Notes: generated by a model from the letters alone, not told the origin. Counted from the stretch's first letter, positions 33,789 through 43,439 are shown. The stretch is DNA of 64,000 nt from Oceanicaulis sp. HLUCCA04 (GCA_001314625.1 LJSH01000004.1:298039-362038); one strand, 5' to 3'. Translations and numbers: made by a program.

Positions 33789-35492
33789 ATGCAATTGTCC
33801 CTTTTCACGGCATTGGCGTTGCTCGTGCTCACAGCGATCGGCTTTCTGGCTGGCCGGAGCCGCGCGCTTGCGCTTGCCGGAAATGGCGGTACCCGGCTGC
33901 ATTCGCTGCCGAACTATCATGGCTATTTCGTTGCCTTGTGGGCGGGCTTGCCGGGCTTTGCGCTGCTGGCTGCCTACGCGATGTTTGCCAGCATGGCGGT
34001 CAACTCTCTTGTTCTTGGCCAGATGGAAAGAGCTGCCGCCCCGCTGCAGGCGCAGTACGAGTCAGAGCTTCGCGATGACCCGGCCTACACCGGCGCGATG
34101 GACGAAATTGCGCGGCTGGAAATCGCTATCAGTGAACTTCGCGACGAGGCTGATGCGGTGATTGAAAGCGATGGCGTGCAGTCGGACGCCGTGGCTGAGC
34201 TGCGCGAGCGCCAGGCTGCGCTGCAGTTCGAGATCGACGATGCCCGCTTTACGCGCGACACGCGCGCTGAAGCGGTCGCAGCTGAAATGCTGGAGGATCT
34301 GCGGGCGGCTGATGATTTGGCGCTGGCCCGCGCCGGGTTCGAGTATGGCCGCCTGCCGTCCGAACAGCGTGAAGTTTACATGGCCGATGCCCGTGCGCTC
34401 GCGTTCGGTGTCGAACTGGCGAGCCGGGACACGCCTGAATTGCGTGCTTTAGCAGATACGCTTCGGCCCATTCATCAGGGGCTTGCCTGGGGTGGCAGCC
34501 TGGCCGCGCTGGGTATTGCGCTGGCCGGTCTGGCGTTTGCCCGCACCCGGCTGGCCGTGCGCTTCAGGGCCCGCAACCGTGTCGAGTGGATCATCTCCGC
34601 AGCGCTTGCTCTGGCCTCGCTGATCGCCATCCTGACGACGCTGGGCATCATCTTCTCGCTTTTGTTCGAGAGCTTGCGCTTCTTTGCCTCGATCGACTGG
34701 CGTGTTGCCGACTTCCTGTTCGGCACGCAATGGAGCCCGCAGACCGCCATCCGGCCCGGTCAGATCGGTCAGTCCGGTTCGTTCGGCGCGGTCCCGCTTT
34801 TTGCCGGCACGGCACTGATCACGCTGATTGCGATGATGGTGGCTGCCCCTGTCGGACTGTTCGCGGCGGTCTATCTGTCGGAGTATGCCGACAGCCGCGT
34901 GCGCTCATGGGCAAAGCCCTTGCTGGAAATCCTCGCGGGCGTGCCGACGGTCGTTTACGGTTTCTTCGCGCTCCTCACTGTCGGGCCGCTTCTGCGCGAT
35001 TTCGCCCTGTTTCTGGGCTATGAGGACGCGGTAACACAAAGCGCCCTTTCGGCAGGTCTTGTCATGGGCGTGATGATCATTCCGTTCGTGTCCTCGCTCT
35101 CCGATGATGTCATCAATGCGGTGCCGCAATCCTTGCGCGATGGTGCCTATGCGATGGGTGCCACCAAGTCGGAGACGATCTGCCATGTGGTCTTCCCGGC
35201 CGCCCTGCCGGGCATTGTCGGCGCGCTGCTGCTGGCTGTGTCACGCGCGGTTGGCGAGACCATGATCGTTGTCATGGCCGCCGGGCAGGCGGCAAACCTC
35301 ACCGCCAATCCCCTGGAGTCCGTGACAACAATCACTGTCCAGATCGTCACCTTGCTGACCGGCGATCAGGAGTTCGACAGTCCCAAGACCCTGTCGGCTT
35401 TCGCCCTCGGACTGGTGCTTTTCGTGCTTACCCTGATCCTCAACATCATCGCGCTGCGCGTGGTGCAGAGCTACCGGGAAAAATATGACTGA
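33789..35492 (+). CDS. pstC: Phosphate ABC transporter permease PstC (extended N-terminus)
   Basis: 567 residues, far longer than the roughly 320 of E. coli PstC. The N-terminus has two membrane helices (about 4-22 and 47-68), then about 90 residues of charged, coiled-coil-like sequence (about 75-165), another helix, and the standard permease core with ABC2-type EAA loop (DVINAVPQSLRDGAYAMGATKSETICHVVFPAALPGI). It forms the membrane channel for high-affinity phosphate uptake with PstA. Start at 33789 with GAGG six bases upstream. The pstA start overlaps its stop by eight bases. Long PstC and PstA forms are known in alphaproteobacteria. Confidence 0.93.
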   Translation: MQLSLFTALALLVLTAIGFLAGRSRALALAGNGGTRLHSLPNYHGYFVALWAGLPGFALLAAYAMFASMAVNSLVLGQMERAAAPLQAQYESELRDDPAYTGAMDEIARLEIAISELRDEADAVIESDGVQSDAVAELRERQAALQFEIDDARFTRDTRAEAVAAEMLEDLRAADDLALARAGFEYGRLPSEQREVYMADARALAFGVELASRDTPELRALADTLRPIHQGLAWGGSLAALGIALAGLAFARTRLAVRFRARNRVEWIISAALALASLIAILTTLGIIFSLLFESLRFFASIDWRVADFLFGTQWSPQTAIRPGQIGQSGSFGAVPLFAGTALITLIAMMVAAPVGLFAAVYLSEYADSRVRSWAKPLLEILAGVPTVVYGFFALLTVGPLLRDFALFLGYEDAVTQSALSAGLVMGVMIIPFVSSLSDDVINAVPQSLRDGAYAMGATKSETICHVVFPAALPGIVGALLLAVSRAVGETMIVVMAAGQAANLTANPLESVTTITVQIVTLLTGDQEFDSPKTLSAFALGLVLFVLTLILNIIALRVVQSYREKYD

Positions 35493-37224
35493 CGCGGCCC
35501 GCCCACCGATAGCGGACGCGGTCCGCCAGCGCCTTGCGCGCCGTCACCGTGCAGAGGGCCGCTTTCAGGCCTTCGGCATAGGCGCGATTGCGCTCGCCCT
35601 GCTCTTTCTGGCGGTGCTGCTGGGATCGATCGTCCTTCAGGCCGGTGGTGCATTTACCAATTACACGCTCACCCTGCCGGTAACGCTCGAGCGCGAGAGT
35701 GCCGATCCGCGCGGCGATATGAGCGAGGAATCCCTGCGCCGGGGCAGCTATAACGGACTAATCCAGCAAAGCCTTCAGAACGAGTTTCCCGTCGCCTCCT
35801 CGCGTACCGAATTGCGCGAACTGTTCGGGCTCTATAGCGGCCTTAATGCGGCATCGGTGATGCGCCGGGTCGTCGCCGAGCCGGCTCTCGTCGGGACCAC
35901 GATAGAGGTGACCCTGCCGGTCAATCACGAGATCGACCTGTATCTCAAGGGCGTGACCGTAGAAGAGGTCTTCGTGGATGGCAGTGGCACGCTTCGGCCC
36001 AGCGGCGTCGAGGGTGAGGTGACGCTTGTTGCCGCTACGCCAGCCTTTGCCGGTGCCATTGACCGCATCCGTGACCAGGCCATCGCCGAGCGTGATGCGA
36101 CGCTGGACCGGGCGGCGCGCCTTGAATCGCAGGCGCAGTCCGCTGCCAGCCGGGATGCGCGAGAAGCCGCGCTTGCCGCCGCCGCGCGCGCGCGCCAGGC
36201 TGCCGAGCGCTTTGAGACGATCATCGATCCTGAAACGCCGGTAGAGCTGGGACCGCGAACGGCGAGCCTGCTCGTGCGCATCAATGGCGGTGTTGTGGCC
36301 GTCTCCAGTCTCGACCCGGACGCCAGCACGGCGCAGGGGCGCGTCCTGCTGACACTGGAAAATGCCGATCCGTCAGACGCGTGGACCGAATGGGTCATCG
36401 AGACACCGTCCGCCAACCGCCGCATCACAGATCAACAGGCCGTCTATGCGCGCGCGCTGGAAAGCCGGGGCATGGTGGAGCGCCGCTTCAACACCAATCT
36501 GTTTTTCAACGCTGATAGCCGCGAGCCGGAGCTTGCCGGTGTGCTGGGCGCGTTTATCGGCTCGGTGCTGACCATGCTGGTGACCATGCTGCTGGCTGTG
36601 CCGATTGGCGTGGGAACCGCGATCTATCTGGAAGAGTTTGCGCCCAAAAACCGGCTGACCGGTTTCATCGAGGTCAATATCAACAATCTGGCGGCGGTGC
36701 CGTCCATCGTGTTCGGTCTTCTGGGGCTGGCCGTCTTTATCAATACGTTCGGCCTGCCGCGATCAGCGCCCCTGGTGGGCGGGATGGTGCTGGCCCTGAT
36801 GACCCTGCCGACCGTGATCATTTCCGCGCGCGCAGCCTTGCGCGCCGTGCCGCCCTCCATCCGGGAGGCCGCGCTCGGAGTTGGCGCATCGCGCACACAA
36901 GCCGTCTTCCAGCACGTGCTGCCACTGGCCATGCCCGGCATTCTGACCGGATCCATTATCGGTCTGGCGCAAGCGCTGGGCGAAACCGCGCCGCTCCTGA
37001 TGATCGGCATGGTAGCCTTTGTCGCGGACGCCCCTTCGCTCGGGCTCTCCGGCCTGACCCAGCCCTCGACGGTCATGCCGGTTCAGGTCTTCTTGTGGTC
37101 CGGCGCGTCCGAACGCGCCTTCGAGATGCGTACAGCGGCGGCCATTCTGGTGCTTTTGTCGCTGATGATCCTTTTCAATGCGGCCGCCATTGTGCTGCGC
37201 CGCCGTTTCGAACGGAGATGGTGA
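35485..37224 (+). CDS. pstA: Phosphate ABC transporter permease PstA (DUF3333 form)
   Basis: 579 residues; the extra N-terminal half is the DUF3333 domain: a helix (about 28-52), then a periplasmic region of about 270 residues including [22 protein letters not shown] and the charged helix [43 protein letters not shown]. The permease core starts near residue 350 with [36 protein letters not shown] and contains the EAA loop ([34 protein letters not shown]). Overlaps pstC by eight bases and is followed by pstB after one base, so translation is tightly coupled. Confidence 0.94.
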   Translation: MTDAARPPIADAVRQRLARRHRAEGRFQAFGIGAIALALLFLAVLLGSIVLQAGGAFTNYTLTLPVTLERESADPRGDMSEESLRRGSYNGLIQQSLQNEFPVASSRTELRELFGLYSGLNAASVMRRVVAEPALVGTTIEVTLPVNHEIDLYLKGVTVEEVFVDGSGTLRPSGVEGEVTLVAATPAFAGAIDRIRDQAIAERDATLDRAARLESQAQSAASRDAREAALAAAARARQAAERFETIIDPETPVELGPRTASLLVRINGGVVAVSSLDPDASTAQGRVLLTLENADPSDAWTEWVIETPSANRRITDQQAVYARALESRGMVERRFNTNLFFNADSREPELAGVLGAFIGSVLTMLVTMLLAVPIGVGTAIYLEEFAPKNRLTGFIEVNINNLAAVPSIVFGLLGLAVFINTFGLPRSAPLVGGMVLALMTLPTVIISARAALRAVPPSIREAALGVGASRTQAVFQHVLPLAMPGILTGSIIGLAQALGETAPLLMIGMVAFVADAPSLGLSGLTQPSTVMPVQVFLWSGASERAFEMRTAAAILVLLSLMILFNAAAIVLRRRFERRW

Positions 37225-37225
37225 G

Positions 37226-38047
37226 ATGGCTGATGCCGCCGCCCCCAATTCCAACAAGGCCACCGTCTATCACCCGCTGCAGAGCACGCAGCCGGTAAAA
37301 GTCGCGGCATCTGGCGTTGAGGTTTTCTATGCCGATCAGCAGGCCCTGCACGGCATTACCGCCAATATACATGACCGTTCGGTGACGGCGTTCATCGGCC
37401 CGTCTGGGTGTGGCAAGTCCACCTTCCTGCGCTGTATCAACCGGATGAATGACACGATTGATACGGCGCGCGTGCGCGGTTCGATCCGCATTGACGACGA
37501 GGAGATCAATGATCGCGGCGTCGATCCGGTGCTGCTGCGCGCCCGCGTCGGCATGGTATTCCAGAAACCCAATCCGTTCCCGAAGAGCATTTATGATAAT
37601 GTGGCTTACGGGCCGCGCATTCATGGTCTCGCGTCGAGCAAGGACGAGCTTGATGCGGTCGTCGAGACGTCGCTGCGGAAGGCGGGCCTCTGGGACGAGG
37701 TGGCTGACCGCCTGGACCAGCCCGGCAATTCACTGTCGGGCGGCCAGCAGCAGCGTCTGGTGATTGCGCGCGCCATTGCCGTGAACCCGGAAGTGATCCT
37801 GATGGACGAGCCCTGCTCGGCGCTGGACCCCATTGCAACGGCGCGCATCGAGGAACTGATTGACGAGCTGCGCGAGAATTACTGTCTCATCATCGTCACC
37901 CACTCGATGGCGCAGGCCGCGCGGGTGTCCCAGATGACCGCCTTCTTCCATCTGGGCCATCTGGTGGAATACGGACCCACGGAAGAAATTTTCACCAATC
38001 CGCGGGACCGCCGTACGCAGGACTATATTACCGGCCGCTTCGGATAA
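37226..38047 (+). CDS. pstB: Phosphate ABC transporter ATP-binding protein
   Basis: 273 residues. Walker [11 protein letters not shown]-loop [18 protein letters not shown] signature SGGQQQR (with LSGG start), Walker B VILMDEP, and switch H in IVTHSMAQ. The FQKPNPFP and RxNRMND segments (LRCINRMND) are specific to PstB. It energises phosphate import by PstCA. Start at 37226 with GGAG eight bases upstream; the frame extends 16 codons into pstA but without support. No pstS gene for the binding protein is in the window. Confidence 0.96.
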   Translation: MADAAAPNSNKATVYHPLQSTQPVKVAASGVEVFYADQQALHGITANIHDRSVTAFIGPSGCGKSTFLRCINRMNDTIDTARVRGSIRIDDEEINDRGVDPVLLRARVGMVFQKPNPFPKSIYDNVAYGPRIHGLASSKDELDAVVETSLRKAGLWDEVADRLDQPGNSLSGGQQQRLVIARAIAVNPEVILMDEPCSALDPIATARIEELIDELRENYCLIIVTHSMAQAARVSQMTAFFHLGHLVEYGPTEEIFTNPRDRRTQDYITGRFG

Positions 38048-38099
38048 CAGGCCGGCTTAAACTCCAGGGGGCGTTTTGCCCCGCAAAAAGGTAATCGCC

Positions 38100-38816
38100 A
38101 TGAATAGCCCCGCACAGCAGGGTCATCATATCGTCAAGGCTTTCTCCGAGGAGCTTGAACAGCTCTCCGCCGCCGTTGCCACTATGGGCGGCCTCGCCGA
38201 AAGCCTGATTTCCGATGCCATTGACGCCATCGTGACGCGCGACAGCGATCTTGCGCTGGATGTGGTCGAGCGCGACAAGCGCATTGACGCGCTCCAGCGT
38301 GATATCGAGCGCCAGATCATCCGGCTCCTGGCGCTGCGCCAGCCGCTCGCCTGGGATTTGCGCGTGTGTATCGCGGCGCTGAAGATTACCGCCGATCTGG
38401 AACGCATCGGCGATCTGGCCAAGAATATTGCCCGGCGCACACGCGCCCTCAACGAGGCCGAGCCTCTGCCGCTTGCCAAATCGGTTGAGCGCATGGGCCG
38501 TTTGGTGCAGGGCCATTTGCACGAAGTGCTGGACGCCTATGTCAGCGGCGAGGTGGCCGGGGCGGTCGGTGTCTGGGAACGCGATGACGATGTCGACGAG
38601 CACTACAATGCGCTGTTTCGCGAGCTGCTCACCTGCATGGCGGGTGATGCCCAGCTGATCGGTCCGGGCACGCACCTGCTTTTCATTGCGAAAAATCTCG
38701 AGCGGGTGGGTGATCACGCCACCAATATCGCCGAGCTGGTTCACTACGCCGTCACCGGGACAGAGCTGCTGGCTGAAAGGCCGAAGGGCGCGTTCCCTGA
38801 TGGCCCGGCAAGCTAG
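38100..38816 (+). CDS. phoU: Phosphate signalling protein PhoU
   Basis: 238 residues forming two three-helix PhoU repeats: GHHIVKAFSEELEQLSAAVATMGGLAESLI and ERDKRIDALQRDIERQIIRLLALRQPLAWDLR, then the second repeat VWERDDDVDEHYNALFRELL and HLLFIAKNLERVGDHATNIAELVHYAVTG. It links the Pst transporter to PhoR and keeps the regulon off when phosphate is plentiful. Start at 38100 with AAGG upstream. A small GGGGC/GCCCC hairpin lies in the 52-base gap after pstB and might modulate expression. Confidence 0.95.
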   Translation: MNSPAQQGHHIVKAFSEELEQLSAAVATMGGLAESLISDAIDAIVTRDSDLALDVVERDKRIDALQRDIERQIIRLLALRQPLAWDLRVCIAALKITADLERIGDLAKNIARRTRALNEAEPLPLAKSVERMGRLVQGHLHEVLDAYVSGEVAGAVGVWERDDDVDEHYNALFRELLTCMAGDAQLIGPGTHLLFIAKNLERVGDHATNIAELVHYAVTGTELLAERPKGAFPDGPAS

Positions 38817-38827
38817 GGAGCAAACCC

Positions 38828-39514
38828 ATGCAACCGCATGTTCTGGTAGTCGAGGACGAGGATGCGCTCGCCGAACTGCTTCAGTACAATCTGAAAAAGG
38901 AAGGCTTTCGCGTCACGGCTGCCGCCGATGGCGAAGAGGCGATGATCCTGGTTGATGAGCGCCAGCCCGATCTGATCCTGCTGGACTGGATGCTGCCCAA
39001 AGTGTCGGGCATCGAGGTCTGCCGCCGCCTGCGCAGCCGCCAGGAAACGCGCAATATCCCGATCATCATGCTGACCGCGCGCGGCGAGGAAGCCGACAGG
39101 ATCCGCGGGCTGGATACCGGCGCTGATGACTACATCATCAAGCCGTTCCTGATGAAGGAATTGTTCGCCCGCGTGCGGGCCATTCTCCGGCGTATCCGTC
39201 CGGGCCTCGCCGACGACAAGGTCGTGGTGGGCGAGATTACGATCGACCGCGTGGCGCATCGTGTCTCGCGGGCCGGGCGTGACGTGCATCTAGGCCCCAC
39301 CGAGTTCCGGCTGCTGGACTATTTCATGCAGCATCCCGGCCGCGTCTTCTCGCGCGAGCAATTACTCGATGCGGTCTGGGGATCGGATGTCTATGTCGAG
39401 GCGCGCACGGTGGATGTGCATGTCGGGCGCCTGCGCAAGGCGCTCAATAATGGCAGCGAAACAGATCCGATCCGCACCGTGCGTTCTGCCGGGTATTCGC
39501 TCAACGCCGAATAG
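38828..39514 (+). CDS. phoB: Phosphate regulon response regulator PhoB
   Basis: 228 residues. Receiver domain with acidic cluster VVEDED, phospho-acceptor D53 (LLDWMLPKVSG), T in MLTARGE and K in IIKPFLMKE; then an OmpR-type winged helix (LGPTEFRLLDYFMQHPGRVFSREQLLDAVWGSDVYVEARTVDVHVGRLRKAL) that binds Pho boxes such as the one at 33689. The context of phoU and pst genes makes PhoB the clear assignment. AGGGAG precedes the start; 11 bases separate it from phoU. A strong terminator follows. Confidence 0.96.
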   Translation: MQPHVLVVEDEDALAELLQYNLKKEGFRVTAAADGEEAMILVDERQPDLILLDWMLPKVSGIEVCRRLRSRQETRNIPIIMLTARGEEADRIRGLDTGADDYIIKPFLMKELFARVRAILRRIRPGLADDKVVVGEITIDRVAHRVSRAGRDVHLGPTEFRLLDYFMQHPGRVFSREQLLDAVWGSDVYVEARTVDVHVGRLRKALNNGSETDPIRTVRSAGYSLNAE

Positions 39515-39533
39515 TATCAGGTCCGCGCACGTG

Positions 39534-39570
39534 AAAAAAAGCCCGGCTCGATAAGAGCCGGGCTTTCTTG
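39534..39570. terminator. Bidirectional terminator between phoB and gcrA
   Basis: A run of seven A (39534-39540), GCCCGGCTC, loop GATAA, GAGCCGGGC (39555-39563) and TTTCTT. It works in both directions for phoB and the converging gcrA, whose stops are 72 bases apart. Confidence 0.93.
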
Positions 39571-39586
39571 TGCTTTGTTGATGCGC

Positions 39587-40144
39587 CTAGAAATTCATCC
39601 GGCGGCCCGATGCCAGACTGTCCAGCACCGCGCGGGCATCATCGGTAGGCTTGCGCTTGCGCTTTGCCTGCGGCTGGTAGGCCATCTGCGAGTGCGCCTC
39701 GCAATACGCCTGGCCTGGCGTCGTCTTGTGGCCGCAAAAGCGAAAGCTTGTATCGGCCGGATCACCGACTGGCCACTTGCACATGCCTTCGCGAAGGGTC
39801 AGCACCGTCGCATAGTCGCCAGACGGCAGGATATGCGGCTCGACGGGAACCGGCGCCGGTGCAGGCGGGCGTGCCAGTGCGGGCGCACTGCCATTGGAAA
39901 TCTTGGCCTTGGTCCCTGCCTGCGAAGGGGTGCTGGCACTTCGCTGGCGCGGCGCCAGCTTGGGTGCCGCCACGCGGCGCGTCGGCCGTGAGGGTGCAGC
40001 CCGGCCGGACAGGCCAAGCCGGTGTACCTTGCCGATAACGGCATTGCGGGTTACCCCGCCCAGCTGTTTGGCGATCTGGCTGGCGCTCAGCCCGTCTGCC
40101 CACAGTTTCTTCAGGGTTTCCACCCGTTCGTCAGTCCACGCCAT
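39587..40144 (-). CDS. gcrA: Cell-cycle regulator GcrA
   Basis: 185 residues. The N-terminal DNA-binding helix-turn-helix is diagnostic: MAWTDERVETLKKLWADGLS, then ASQIAKQLGGVTRNAVIGKVHRLGLSG. A Pro/Ala/Arg-rich linker follows (about 48-110), then the C-terminal domain that contacts sigma-70 domain 2 (CKWPVGDPADTSFRFCG, PGQAYCEAHSQMAYQP). In Caulobacter GcrA activates promoters carrying CcrM-methylated GANTC sites. The start at 40144 has GAGGAG upstream; the frame is open further but that part lacks homology. A DnaA-box-like site next to a GANTC site lies about 140 bases upstream. The gene is diagnostic of alphaproteobacteria. Confidence 0.95.
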   Translation of the reverse strand: MAWTDERVETLKKLWADGLSASQIAKQLGGVTRNAVIGKVHRLGLSGRAAPSRPTRRVAAPKLAPRQRSASTPSQAGTKAKISNGSAPALARPPAPAPVPVEPHILPSGDYATVLTLREGMCKWPVGDPADTSFRFCGHKTTPGQAYCEAHSQMAYQPQAKRKRKPTDDARAVLDSLASGRRMNF

Positions 40145-40282
40145 GGCGGTGCGCTCCTCGCCTTCTACGCTCCAGTATTGGACCTCAACCGATGGGGGTG
40201 CGCTTTGCGGCGGCACCCTACATGTTGGGGTCAGACACGAGATACAGTATCGGCGGGTTTCAATAGCACAAGATGCGGCAGT

Positions 40283-40299
40283 GATTCGGACGTGGATAA
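40283..40299 (-). promoter_or_regulatory. GANTC site adjacent to a DnaA-box-like sequence upstream of gcrA
   Basis: GATTC at 40283-40287 is a CcrM methylation site. Three bases on, TTATCCACG (minus strand, 40299 to 40291) differs from the DnaA box TTATNCACA at one base. In Caulobacter, DnaA activates gcrA. The pair lies about 140 bases before the gcrA start codon, within a 252-base gap shared with the ABC permease gene at 40397; nothing else was recognised in that gap. Confidence 0.55.
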
Positions 40300-40396
40300 C
40301 TTCCGCGCTCCACACTCGCGCCGCGCTGCCGGACCGTGCTAGAGGAAGCGCGGATCGCCAGATGGCCGACAGCCGGACCAGACAGGAAGCTCAGAT

Positions 40397-41242
40397 ATGC
40401 CCGACAAGATCAGCCAGAGCGATAGCGTGCAGGCCGGACTGGCCGGGCCGGTACCGCCGCAGCCGCGCGTGATGGGCGCGGTCAACTGGCTGGGGTTGTG
40501 GACGCTGTACAAAAAGGAGGTCCGCCGGTTCCTGAAGGTCAGCTTCCAGACGGTCATGGCCCCGGTAGCGACTACATTGCTCTACATGATGGTGTTTTCG
40601 CTCGCCATTGGCGTCACCCGTGAAGCTCCGGGCGGCTTGCCGTTCACGGTGTTCCTGGCGCCCGGCCTGATCATGATGGGCCTGCTCAACAACGCGTTTG
40701 CCAATTCATCCTCGTCGCTGATCGTGGCGAAGGTGCAAGGCAATACGGTCGATTTCCTGATGCCGCCCTTGTCAGCCGGTGAACTGGCAGCCGCCTTTAT
40801 CGGCGGCGCTATCACGCGCGGCGTACTGGTTGCGGCGGCGTCGGCTGTCGTGATTGTGCCCTTTGCCTCTCTGCCGGTATCCCACCCCTGGGCCATCTTG
40901 TTCTTTGGCATTGGCGCAGCGGCGATGCTGGGCATGGCGGGTGTCATTGCGGGTGTCTGGGCCGAGAAATTCGATCACCTCGCGGTTATCACCAACTTTA
41001 TCATCATGCCGCTGACATTCCTGTCAGGTACCTTCTATTCCATCTCGATCCTGCCCGAACCCTTCCAGACCATCAGCCATGTGAACCCGTTCTTCTATCT
41101 GATCGATGGCTTCCGCTACGGCTTCATCGGCCAGGCAGACGGCAATATCGCCATCGGGGTGGCGATCACGCTGGGTATCAATGCCGCGCTGCTGATTGCC
41201 TGCTATCTGGTCCTGCGCTCTGGCTGGCGCCTGAAAACCTGA
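40397..41242 (+). CDS. ABC-2 type transporter permease (YadH/NodJ-like)
   Basis: 281 residues with six membrane helices. The N-terminal LWTLYKKEVRRFLKVSFQTVMAPVATTLLYMMVF and the later FLAPGLIMMGLLNNAFANSSSSL are typical of NodJ/YadH permeases, as is GTFYSISILPEPFQTISHVNPFFYLIDGFRYGFIG near the C-terminus. These work with a separate ATPase to export drugs, polysaccharides or lipids. No ATPase gene adjoins it, so the partner must be elsewhere. AGGA precedes the start at 40397. argD follows 20 bases after the stop. Confidence 0.87.
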   Translation: MPDKISQSDSVQAGLAGPVPPQPRVMGAVNWLGLWTLYKKEVRRFLKVSFQTVMAPVATTLLYMMVFSLAIGVTREAPGGLPFTVFLAPGLIMMGLLNNAFANSSSSLIVAKVQGNTVDFLMPPLSAGELAAAFIGGAITRGVLVAAASAVVIVPFASLPVSHPWAILFFGIGAAAMLGMAGVIAGVWAEKFDHLAVITNFIIMPLTFLSGTFYSISILPEPFQTISHVNPFFYLIDGFRYGFIGQADGNIAIGVAITLGINAALLIACYLVLRSGWRLKT

Positions 41243-41262
41243 TCTTCACCGGAGAGACGTCC

Positions 41263-42447
41263 ATGCCGACACCGCTTTTTGACACCTATGCCCCGCCCTC
41301 CCAGATTTTCGAGCGCGGGGAAGGCGTGTACCTGATCGAGCGCCAGGGTGACAAATATCTCGACTTCATTTCCGGCATTGCCGTCAACGCGCTGGGTCAT
41401 GCACACCCCAAGGCGGTAGCCGCGTTGAAGAGCCAGGCTGACAAGCTCTGGCATACCTCCAACATGTTCACCGTGCCCGGCCAGCACGAGCTGGCGGCCA
41501 AGTACTGCAAGGACAGCTTTGCCGACCGGGTCTTCTTCACCAATTCGGGAACCGAGGCGATTGAGTGCGCGATCAAGACGGCGCGCCACTATCATTTCGT
41601 CAACGGGCGCCCGGACCGCTACCGCATCATCACCTTCACGGGCGCCTTTCACGGCCGCACCTATGGCGGCATCAATGCGGGCGGCAATCCGGCCTATCTG
41701 GAAGGTTTCGGCCCGCGCATGGAGGGTTTTGACTCGGTACCGTTTGGTGATCATGAGGCCATGAAGGCCGCCATCACCGAAGAGACGGCCGCCATTCTGG
41801 TCGAGCCGGTTCAGGGCGAAGGCGGCGTGAGGCCGCTGCCTGATGTCTGCCTGCGCGGCCTGCGCGCGCTGTGCGACGAGCATGGCCTGCTGCTGATCTA
41901 TGACGAGGTGCAGTGCGGGGCCGGGCGCACCGGCAAGCTGTGGGCCCATGAATGGGCCGGCAGCGCCGCGCCGGACATCATGGCGGTGGCCAAGGGTGTG
42001 GGCGGGGGCTTTCCGATGGGGGCCTGCCTTACCACAGAGGCCGCCGGCGCGCACATGGTTGTCGGCACGCACGGGTCGACATTTGGCGGCAATCCGCTGG
42101 CCATGGCTGTGGGCAATGTCGTGTTTGACGAGCTGACAGCGCCGGGCTTCCTCGACCATGTCGTGGATGTCTCCAACTTCCTGCACCAGCAGCTCCATGG
42201 TCTTGCCGATACCCATTCGGCCAAGATCGAGGCGGTGCGCGGCAAGGGCCTGCTGGTCGGGTTGAAGCTGAAAACCGGCTATGTGAACAAGACGCTGGCA
42301 AAGCACGCGCGCGATCACCATCTGCTGATCGGAGCAGCCGGTGACAATGTAGCACGCATGGCACCGCCGCTGATCATTGAAGAAACCCATGCCCGTCAGG
42401 CCGTAGAGGCGCTCGATGCTGCCTTGAGCGCGCTTGAACAGGGCTAA
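41263..42447 (+). CDS. argD: Acetylornithine/class III aminotransferase
   Basis: 394 residues, fold-type I PLP enzyme of class III. Landmarks: YLDFISGIAVNALGHAHPK, FFTNSGTEAIECAIKTAR, AFHGRTYGG, the PLP aspartate in LIYDEVQCGAGRTGKLWA, the Schiff-base lysine in AVAKGVGGGFPMGA, and GTHGSTFGGNPLA. This set fits ArgD, which converts N-acetylglutamate semialdehyde to N-acetylornithine and may also serve lysine synthesis. GGAGAG precedes the start. It is followed after 21 bases by hslO. In Caulobacter-like genomes I recall argF between argD and hslO; it is absent here. Confidence 0.92.
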   Translation: MPTPLFDTYAPPSQIFERGEGVYLIERQGDKYLDFISGIAVNALGHAHPKAVAALKSQADKLWHTSNMFTVPGQHELAAKYCKDSFADRVFFTNSGTEAIECAIKTARHYHFVNGRPDRYRIITFTGAFHGRTYGGINAGGNPAYLEGFGPRMEGFDSVPFGDHEAMKAAITEETAAILVEPVQGEGGVRPLPDVCLRGLRALCDEHGLLLIYDEVQCGAGRTGKLWAHEWAGSAAPDIMAVAKGVGGGFPMGACLTTEAAGAHMVVGTHGSTFGGNPLAMAVGNVVFDELTAPGFLDHVVDVSNFLHQQLHGLADTHSAKIEAVRGKGLLVGLKLKTGYVNKTLAKHARDHHLLIGAAGDNVARMAPPLIIEETHARQAVEALDAALSALEQG

Positions 42448-42468
42448 CCCGCAATTTCAGGGCCTGAC

Positions 42469-43431
42469 ATGACCGAGACTGCTGCCGCACCCGTCGAGGC
42501 GGGCCGGGATGATGATATCGTGGCCGCGTTCCAGCTTGAGCAAAAGCCGGTATCGGGCCGCGTTGTGCGTCTGGGTCCCGTAATCGACGATATCCTGTCG
42601 GCGCATGACCTGCCGGTTCCAGTCGCAGCGCTGCTGGGCGAGGCCGTGTTGCTGGCCGTGCTTATCGGGGATTCACTGAAATTCGAAGGACGCCTGATTG
42701 TTCAGGCCAGTGGCGCCAATTCCAATCCTGGCGGGCTGGGTGGCGGCGGCGCTGTCAGTTTCGTGGTCGCCGATTATGCCGTGGGCGAGGGCGTGCGCGG
42801 GTTCGCCCGGTTTGACGCCGACCGGGTCGCCGCCATCGAGGCTGAACTCGGCCCCCGGCCGGGCGCAGAAGCCCTGCTGGGCGCTGGCGCGTTCGCAATG
42901 ACGATTGATCAGGGCTCCGACATGGAGCGCTATCAGGGTGTGGTGGCGCTCGACGGCCCCACGCTGGCGGCTTGCGCCGAGCACTATTTTGCCCAGTCTG
43001 AGCAGGTGCCGACGCGCATCCGGCTGGCTGTGGGTCAGGAAATATTGCCCGGCGGCGGCACACGCTGGCGCGCGGGCGGTGCTATCCTGCAGCGCATTGC
43101 CGGTGATGATGCGCGCGGCCGTGATGATGATGCCTTTGTTGATGCGCGCATTCTGTTTGACACAGTCGAAGACGATGAGCTGCTCGATCCGGGCGTATCG
43201 CCCGGCAAGCTGCTCTACCGCCTGTTCCATGAAGACGGGGTGCGCCTGCAACCCGCTAAATCCGTGATGAAGCGCTGCACGTGCGAGCGTGAGCGGCTGG
43301 CGCGCATCCTGGCCGGTTTTCCGTCCGAAGATCGCGACGAGATGGTCAGGGACGGCGCTGTGGTCATGACGTGCGAGTACTGCAATCGCGACTGGCGTTT
43401 TTCCAACGCAGAGATCGACGCGGCAGGCTAG
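42469..43431 (+). CDS. hslO: Redox-regulated chaperone Hsp33
   Basis: 320 residues. The C-terminal redox switch is complete: C270-x-C272 (KRCTCERERL) and C302-xx-C305 (MTCEYCNRDWRF), four zinc-binding cysteines that oxidise to activate the chaperone. The N-terminal domain has the usual substrate-binding features (HDLPVPVAALLGEAVLLAVLIGDSLKFEGRLIVQ, then GGGGAVSFVVADY). It protects unfolded proteins during oxidative and heat stress. The N-terminus is about 20 residues longer than E. coli Hsp33. Probably in one transcript with argD. Confidence 0.95.
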   Translation: MTETAAAPVEAGRDDDIVAAFQLEQKPVSGRVVRLGPVIDDILSAHDLPVPVAALLGEAVLLAVLIGDSLKFEGRLIVQASGANSNPGGLGGGGAVSFVVADYAVGEGVRGFARFDADRVAAIEAELGPRPGAEALLGAGAFAMTIDQGSDMERYQGVVALDGPTLAACAEHYFAQSEQVPTRIRLAVGQEILPGGGTRWRAGGAILQRIAGDDARGRDDDAFVDARILFDTVEDDELLDPGVSPGKLLYRLFHEDGVRLQPAKSVMKRCTCERERLARILAGFPSEDRDEMVRDGAVVMTCEYCNRDWRFSNAEIDAAG

Positions 43432-43439
43432 CCTTCTGG

